Origin: Amanita rubescens
Taxonomy: Eukaryota; Basidiomycota; Agaricomycetes; Agaricales; Amanitaceae
Assembly (NCBI GenBank): GCA_015039365.1
Contig: WION01000497.1
Coordinates: 1-39,075 of the forward strand
Direction: 5' to 3'
Length of the DNA stretch: 39,075 bases
The position numbers were made by a program, and so were the translations under genes. Below the pieces are notes generated by a model, which was given only the letters and a program-made list of their open reading frames with translations, did not search any database and was not told where the DNA came from. Position 1 is the stretch's first letter. Each line of letters begins with the position of its first letter. This document shows, one piece after another, positions 32,502 through 39,075 of the stretch.

Positions 32502-34061
32502 ATGGCTGCGGGCAGCCCGTTAAACTCCAATCTGTGCAATGCGAGTGATTGCGGACTTTTTGAGCCAAATCTTTGCTGACCTTCAATTGGCAGTACTGCA
32601 ACCTCCGTCCCAAGCACGCTGACGCTTTCAGGACACACTTGTATTGTAGTACGACATGTGCGAGGACGGCAAAGTCTTATAGAGCTTCGTCGAACAGCAT
32701 CGCCTCTAGTTCGCGCAATTCATCGAACTGCGATGTACGCCGTTGTCCCTTTTTTATTTTACGGTTCTGAGTTTAACTAGGAACATGGCAGTGCTGTCAT
32801 ACGCGCTCCAATGGTGTTCGAACACATCGTTATTGCAGCGACGACTGTGCAATCAGCGCCTGGTACAAGAAATTTGGATCAAAGAGTAGGTGTCGAGATC
32901 AAACTCGTCCTCCATCTTCCAACCGATCCCTTCGCTAGGAGGAACGTGTCAAACGCCTAATTGTACGAAACCGGTGCATGATATTTCGTCCATTGGCGAA
33001 TATTGCTCGGAGCTCCACAGGATGGTAGACCTTGTGATGATATATACTTCGAATTTTTGCTTGATATGCCAACAAGCACCGAAGACGGCCGACTCCTACT
33101 TCTGTAGCCAAACCTGCACAGATGATGCGGAGAACAATGCTCCGATGATCCTAGAGGTGCCTCAAGGACACAGCGCTTTCGAGAGCGGTATGGACATGGT
33201 TTTAAGTAACAACCAGAATGACATTAAAAATGCGTATCAGTTTCCGATCAATTCAAGTCATCATGGAGGCACAGTTCGAAATCATGTCCGCCTGTGAAAC
33301 ACATGTATAAGATTATTAATTCCCAGGAGACTCTGATTGCCTATAACACGTATCGGTAAGCCCAATTCACATTTTGATGATTGAATGATACCTGAGATTA
33401 ATATGATAGAGATGAGATGGAGGCTCGGGGGCAATTCGTTGCCACTGGCAGGTCAGCTGGAAATGAGAATCGACGCTGGCACGGCACAACTCGTGAATGC
33501 ACCCTTGGCGACAGGGGCCGAACGCAGTTTTGCTCGTCCCAGACCTGTTCTCTTTGTTGCATTATCAGATGGTCTTTTGATCTAAGTCTCTTCGGAATGA
33601 AGACAGGGTGGGGAAGGTGAAGTCTTGACCCAGTTAATTGCCACGAACAAACTAAGACCACGTGCCAGGTTCGGCAGAGGCATCTATACTTCATCCACGT
33701 CGTCGAAGTGAGTGACATGGCATCGGTCTCTTCGGGCTGTTTTTTACTCACGAGCATAACATAGGTCCGATGACTATTCCCAAAATGCTTCGCGTTGCAG
33801 CTCGAAATTGAAGGCCTATCCTCCTCAATAACGTCGTCGTCGGCAGGGGATGTAGAATCCTGCATGATAACACATCTTTGACAGCTCCGCCAAGTGGCTA
33901 TGACTCTGTATGTCTGAACTTCAACTTGTTCCCTCTCGTCTTTTCTCTGACAAAGCGGGCAGGTTCTCGCGGAAACAGGCAGAGGTCTAAACTACGACGA
34001 GCTCGTCGTTTACAACAACGATGCGATACGGCCGTCCTTCCTGGTGATGTACGAGCCTTGA
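32502..34061 (+). pseudogene. PARP-like ADP-ribosyltransferase with Cys-rich N-terminus, one frame break
   Basis: The start MAAGSPLNSNLCNASDCGLF opens a Cys-rich region with repeated zinc-finger-like motifs: RTHLYCSTTCART, RTHRYCSDDCAISAWYK, CQTPNCTKPVHD and NFCLICQQAPKTADSYFC. Then comes PMILEVPQGHSAFES. The PARP-like catalytic domain has the H-Y-E pattern: H in NRRWHGTTRECTLGDRG, Y in FGRGIYTSSTSSK, E in LNYDELVVYNNDAIRPSF. It ends VMYEP with TGA at 34059-34061. Good 45-60 nt introns join most exons, including a 53-nt one (GTAGGT...CTAG) before GGTCQTPNC. One extra T at 33817 (GCC T ATC) shifts the frame after SRCSSKLKA; the conserved text ILLNNVVVGRG and SLTAPPSGYDS continues in the next frame. 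The first join, near 32575, is also unclear. Catalytic residues are all present, so the break is recent or an assembly error. Confidence 0.7.
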
Positions 34062-34377
34062 GTACATACGTAAACAACTTCGCTTTCCAACTAGTCTGAC
34101 GAAATTAGAGGCCGGAATAAAAATAGATGCGGCGCTTATCCTTTTATATGTAGTTGGCCACAATGTTCCAAAAGCTACTGAAGCTCTATTTATGAGACTG
34201 CATACTACATATTCGATTACCAGAGTCGAAGATGTTCAATACGAATACAAGGGAGTCATACAGCGGGTGCTATGCTACATCAAAAATAAGCAATAAGAAA
34301 AAGGAAGGAAGGAGAAATACAAGGACGAGGCTCTGCTATTCATATACGTCTCGAGACAGGACCGAAAAAAAAACAAT
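34062..34377. other. 3' intergenic between convergent genes
   Basis: AT-rich spacer between the PARP-like gene (+) and the carboxylesterase (-). No gene seen. Confidence 0.5.
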
Positions 34378-36304
34378 TTAGATCCCGTAAACTTGATAAT
34401 CATACGGTATGCGCTGTCCCCAAAAGGTGGGTTCGCATGCACCAATTGGAACACTTCCCGAACCACCCAGGTTGTGCGCATTGACAGTTGAACCGGCCAC
34501 AGCAGCCCATGCTTCAAGGCCCTGTGCATTCGGATTCCCGCTGTATATGAATGCTTTATATCGTTGCTGCACCTCTGAGATGAGGGAAGACTGCGCTGGA
34601 GTTGGATTTGGGACCGTCCCGAACTAGAGTGAAATACAATCAGGCTTCTTTAGGAACGGGGTATTCAGGATGGAGCGCTTACCACGATCATAATATCATC
34701 CTGATGACACACAACACCAGCTTGTTCGCAAAATGGAATTTGTGCATTGGGAGGATAAGTTGCGCCAACAGTGTAAAGGCCGACGTATGCAGTGCCACCG
34801 TTGTGAACCCAATTCCTCGCAAACGTCCACGACGCGCATTTCCACAACCCATCAGTTGCGATAGGTTCCAGTTGGTCTCGAGCGTCAACCGATTGATTTA
34901 ACAAAATCATAGGACGATAAAACGCCGAGTTTATGACTTTGGAAGTACGCACGGGGCCCAAACTTGCATTACAAAAGGCCTCCAAGCCACTTTCGCTTAG
35001 GGGAGATGTGAAAAAACCATAAATAGCGGGTCCGGCGTCATTTAAGACGGTGGAAATCATAAGCGGTTTGGAAACCGGGGGAAATGGCGCCGTGGAATCC
35101 AGTGGAGAGGTAATGAGCACACCGTCCTTGACTGGTCGCATTGGTTCGCCTGTACCGGTTGAGGGGTCGATAGTGTAGGCCAATTGAAACAGGCTATTTT
35201 GGGCTTCAAGTATCACATCGAGGCTCAGAGAATCCCAATACGTCCTATTTGACGAGGTGCAGTCTATGAGAGAATTATACTTGCTTTGAAGCCGTTGCTG
35301 TGTGGTAATAGATAAGAATCCATAATCCTACAATTCGGCATCAATTATAAGTGAAAAACTAGCAGATTAGACAATACCATTGGATCCGAATGGATGATTG
35401 CAGATTTGAAGAGCGAATTTGCCGATGGTGTAGCAAGCAGTGCTCGGATCATTGTTGCACCACTGCTCTGTCCAGCTAACGTGATATCAGAATTTCCACC
35501 AAGCAATGGTGTGACCGTTTTGATAAACTTCATTGCATTGATAGCGTCTTGGACGGCAAAATTGGTTTTACCGTCAGGGGATAAGAACCCAAGCTGCACG
35601 TCCTAACATTAGAAAACCCATCGTTGACTTATGCATAAATAAAACCTACAGCTCCAAGTCGACACTGAACAACGGCAACAATCGAGTTCGTCACGAAAGC
35701 CAGGTTGGAACCGTCAAGCCCGGGGTCCGTTGCAGAACCAATGATAAATGAACCGCCAGGAATCCTGCCATGAAAAATGTATCATTCAACCCGCGAGTGT
35801 GAGAAGTGGGACCCACCACATCAATGTCGCAGGATGCTTCTGGATGTTCCGTGGGACGTACAACACCATAGAAAGACAATTCTCGGTATAGTTTGATGAG
35901 TCCAAACCAGGTTGGGGACAAGGAAGGGGCAACCCGGCGGCATTTGCTGCCCTAGACCTAAAATGTTATAGCATGACTTATTTCAAATGTTGAAATAAAA
36001 AGTTCTTCATAACTGACGGTAAGTTCCATCTAGTCGCCACCGTTGATTCCTCCCAACGGTTCGCCGTCGCATATTGAACGGAAAATCGCGTAGTGCCAAC
36101 AACATCCATTATGCCCCTAGCAAGACCAACTGGGGTTTCAATGATAACATTCGAATCTGTCGGATGTAAAAGAACGCGTTGAGCATGAGCATGGTTGCCA
36201 TTGTAAGAAAAGAAGCCAGGATAATCACCTTGCAAAGGATATGCCAACGATAAGCACCGTAGGAAAGACAATAAAAGAGGAGCGATCTTCGTGGCTGCGA
36301 TCAT
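34378..36304 (-). CDS. Type-B carboxylesterase/lipase, secreted
   Basis: Alpha/beta-hydrolase of the carboxylesterase/lipase family. The start MIAATKIAPLLLSFLRCLSL (complement 36302-36304) is a signal peptide. Next come ETPVGLARGIMDVVGTTRFS and TANRWEESTVATRW, then after an intron DSSNYTENCLSMVLYVPRNI. Splicing gives LMWIPGGSFIIGSATDPGLD, with the GGSF oxyanion segment. Further on are VAVVQCRLGAFGFLSPDGKT and the nucleophile elbow AGQSSGATM (GQSSG at 35459-35473). A late exon has VVCHQDDIMIVV, where the His is the likely catalytic base. The end reads EAWAAVAGSTVNAHNLGG then FWGQRIPYDYQVYGI, TAA at 34378-34380. All introns checked restore the frame. An alternative reading in the exon at 35820-35921 is a shadow. 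Likely acts on extracellular esters. Confidence 0.85.
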
Positions 36305-37043
36305 AGTAAAAGATTCTCGGCCCCAACCTTTAAGCGCACGGGGACCGGAGTTCTTGGGAGGGTATAACGAATGCGGAGATTGGTATACAGCGTAGCATAA
36401 ATATGTGCGGCGGTAGTCGGTCGCAAGAGCATATGACACGCGGAATGCGTATAGAACCAGTCCGGATCAGGGAATTAGGTTCTCCGGAGGGAACAATGAC
36501 CTTTCAAGGGACCGAAGTCCATGTGAGATGAAAGTCGGGCATACGAGAAAAACAGGCAACGTACAACATTAAACAATCCAAAAGGGGAAGAAAATTGATT
36601 TTTGCCGCGCAAACATTAAGTTGAATTTGCCATGTGGGAGCATGTGGGTGCCTGCCTTGTCCCAAGTTCGTGATGTCGAATGTGTTGATTAGATGACCTG
36701 CTGTGAATCCTCCTTATCTCGCGGCTCCGTGTATGTATTGCGGGTCAGACGCGGATACTATTGCGAGATAGCGGCGTGAGTCGTCGTGAAGGCACAAGAA
36801 GAAAGGTAAAACACAAGATTTCGAAAACAACAAATTTCCAATTTGGTGACTGCGTGCTCAGCGCTCAGGTGCGGTAATTCAAATCGGAACGGCGTCGCGC
36901 AGACAGCCCAAGTTTTAATATTCAGTCTACAGCCTCTCAGGCGCTGCTTCAAGCTTTATCTAAAAAATCCAAGTAAAAGTAAACGTGAAATTGAAGTGAA
37001 ATGCATATAGTAAAACTGAATACAAATACAATGACATCGATAT
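36305..37043. other. Intergenic between carboxylesterase and P5
   Basis: No supported gene; contains the esterase promoter region. Short frames only. Confidence 0.5.
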
Positions 37044-38846
37044 TTAGTTTGTTGTAGCACTGGTATAAGGGGTGGCAGCAAAGCCGATGCGTTGGTTGGT
37101 GGTATCATAGGTGGTGTAGTATCTCTCGAGGAAGGTGTAGCCATTAATGAAGTCAAGTCCTAGGCCACTTGTTGTACCGATGTCTCCAACAATCAAATAG
37201 ATAGAACCAGCGGTGCCGCCGATGGCAGAGTTAAGAGAGCGAGGCCATATCTGCGCATTGGGCGATAGACTGAAGGTTTGCTGTGCGCAGAGTCAGTAAT
37301 GTAATTCAAAAGAGACAGATGCAGTGACGTACGCCGTTGATATGGAAGCTTAGAGGCTTCAGTGCGTTGTATTGGGATGTAGTTATTTTGAGCAAGCCGG
37401 TAGCTGAGTCCGCCGTGCTACCTGTTGCTTTCTGATATCGGTTGAACGCATCGGTCGCTATAAGGACAAGGGTTGTGCCTGGGAGTAACATGTAATTAAG
37501 CACTCCCAGATTAATAACGGTTTGTTTTCGGACGTACCAGTATCGACGATGCCCGCCGTGCTGCTCAAGATCGTTGTCGTACCATACGTAATGGATTCGT
37601 CGATTCCCCAGTAATAGCTAGCAGGATAAGTGCTCGTGACGTTTCTAGCATGAGGTTTGTTTTGTGGTACCAATTGACGTTATGTAAATCTGACTCACGC
37701 AAAGTGGATCGAGCCTGTGTACTTTGTGCTGTCGATACCACCTGTTGATAGTCAGGTCTTTGTCTTTCCGTGAATTAATCAAATAACCAACCCCACATCA
37801 ATTCTCCGTTCTGAACTGAATTTCCCGTCGCCGGCTGAAATGAAACACTGACACAGTGGGTACTGATCTTCTTTTCAGAAAATGCTGTATCGGTTACTGT
37901 GGGGATAGTGGTCCCAGTATCGGGTGAAAGTGTTCCTGGCGAACGTCTCAGGAACGGGCGCTTTCCCAAAAGAGAAGAAGGGTTGACATACCTCGAGTCA
38001 GATCAGCGGGGCCGATTCTAATCGGGAATATCAGTAAGGCTTAGTATTCGTGGCTAATGATGACGTTGTACCCCAAGATCCCATCAAAGCCTGTGAAGCC
38101 AGAGGACTGAAAATTCGAAATAAAATCATGACCACAATTATTAACATTATCTACGTACCGACGATGCGACACCGATTGATTGCTTATCAAGCACCAAACT
38201 GCCGAGCGTGATGGTATCCGTATACTCCGTTCCTTTTGAAGAAGACTCGGCGTCAGGCATGATCGTCAGGGTAAAGATTGCCTACCTGAAAAGGATCCAG
38301 AGCCGTATGAGACGGCCTACGAAGAGATACAATTGCACCCTCAATGAATTACGGTGAACATATTTGACTTACCACGGCATCCTTAGTTTTGACACTGGTG
38401 CCCGTTGTGGTGTATGGTGTGCCAGCCCCCACCCAGGTGTTTGAACTGCACGACTGTTAGGATGCCAGGAATATCGTCGAGCCAGGGCGACCCTCACCTT
38501 CCCGTATCAACGATAAGATTATCTGGAATGATTTAGCATCGCTGAAGTCTGCGGGTCATTGAACGTACATGTGGTGGTGGGATTTCCAACTCCAACGGCT
38601 GCAGCGTAAATTATAGCGTCATTGGTAATAGGCTCGCTAGTCGCAGCAGATTGGAGATCGAGTTGTCCAGTCGCCTTGGCCACAAGATGACGGGCTCGGG
38701 CCTGGTCATGTTGAGGATGTTGAGAACACCAGTAACATTGAGATGCCTAGAAAGGATAACTTGACATGAGATTCCAGAGTAGGGACCGGGTTAGCGGCAA
38801 CAACTATGGCGAGGAGTAGAGTGCTTAGCAAAGTCTTGGAGAACAT
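37044..38846 (-). pseudogene. Polyporopepsin-like aspartic protease P5, exon 1 frame-broken
   Basis: The start ATG (complement 38844-38846) gives signal peptide MFSKTLLSTLLLAIVVAANP, but the exon then passes through three frames. After PTLESHVK the propeptide LSRHLNVTGVLNIL is in a second frame, and DQARARHLVAKATGQLDLQ with NDAIIYAAAVGVGNPTT is in a third. Two one-base losses explain this; read straight, the exon stops after SMLLVFSTSST. The rest looks sound: IVDTGSSNTWVGAG (first motif), IPTVTDTAFSEK, ATGNSVQNGELMWG, SYYWGIDESITYGTT and IVDTGTTLVLIATDAFNRYQ (second motif, intact). The C-terminus has LDFINGYTFLERYYTTYDTT and TAA at 37044-37046. Sequencing error in exon 1 cannot be excluded. 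Confidence 0.7.
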
Positions 38847-38885
38847 GCTGGGTGTGGGTCTTGGGTCAAACTGGAAAAGATTCGT

Positions 38886-38897
38886 CCCTTTATACCT
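38886..38897 (-). promoter_or_regulatory. TATA-like element of P5
   Basis: Plus-strand CCCTTTATACC, read as GGTATAAAGGG on the gene strand, about 40-51 bp upstream of the ATG. Confidence 0.5.
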
Positions 38898-39075
38898 CAG
38901 AATGCGGTATACCATCTGCATAGCTAGCGTTAAAAACATAGAACTGAACTGATAGTCCGCAGCCGCCTTGCCCACATGAAAATTGGCATTTCGGTGATGT
39001 TGCCGTCGGGTGGATCCTAACATTGCACGTGGAATCACCTCCTTCCGCCTCGATCATTGATAAGTATCATCAACG

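Noticed and set aside
35691..35921. 76-codon minus-strand frame in the esterase
   Set aside because: Shadow of the true exon, which reads SSNYTENCLSMVLYVPRN in another frame.
1..39075. tRNA genes
   Set aside because: No convincing T-arm/acceptor combination was seen on either strand by eye.

Overview
The window looks like nuclear DNA of a mushroom-forming basidiomycete (Agaricomycetes). The evidence is the many 46-60 nt spliceosomal introns, a polyporopepsin-type aspartic protease family, a NACHT-WD40 (fungal NLR-like) gene, a PARP-like gene with a Cys-rich N-terminus, a family GTPase with a GRANAGKT P-loop, and 5S rRNA genes with the Agaricomycete sequence. I recognised all families by eye; no search was run.

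Layout. 1-11.2 kb (minus strand): four polyporopepsin-like protease copies. P1 is cut by the window edge. P2 and P3 are a recent tandem duplication. P4 looks intact. An F-box/LRR-like fragment and a hypothetical two-exon gene lie between P1 and P2. 13.5-14.6 kb (+): an intact NUDT19-like NUDIX hydrolase. 14.2-16.2 kb and 24.3-26.05 kb: two direct copies of one segment (NUDIX 3' end, 5S rRNA gene, part of an unrecognised gene). They flank an AT-rich island at about 17.2-24.3 kb. 26.4-31.4 kb (+): a NACHT-WD40 gene broken by single-base indels. 32.5-34.1 kb (+): a PARP-like gene with one frame break. 34.4-36.3 kb (-): an intact secreted type-B carboxylesterase. 37.0-38.8 kb (-): protease copy P5, broken in exon 1.

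The main discovery is in the AT-rich island. It holds one P-loop GTPase gene (17429-24072). What looks like a 5 kb minisatellite of about 63-66 bp units is, unit by unit, an intron (GTGAGT or GTAAGT at the start, a TATGAC-like branch site and CAACAG at the end) followed by exactly three bases. I count 73 such mini-exons in a row: 72 of 3 nt and one of 6 nt. None is a stop codon. All are phase 0, entered in frame from a normal GTPase exon and left in frame into a normal C-terminal exon. The introns are nearly identical while the triplets differ. This looks like a coding segment with a homogenised intron after every codon.

Second-tier observations: P2 and P3 read DTA instead of DTG at both catalytic motifs. 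P3 lost its start codon and signal peptide through a short microhomology deletion. Three of the single-base insertions, in the NACHT-WD40 and PARP-like genes, are a T after CC.
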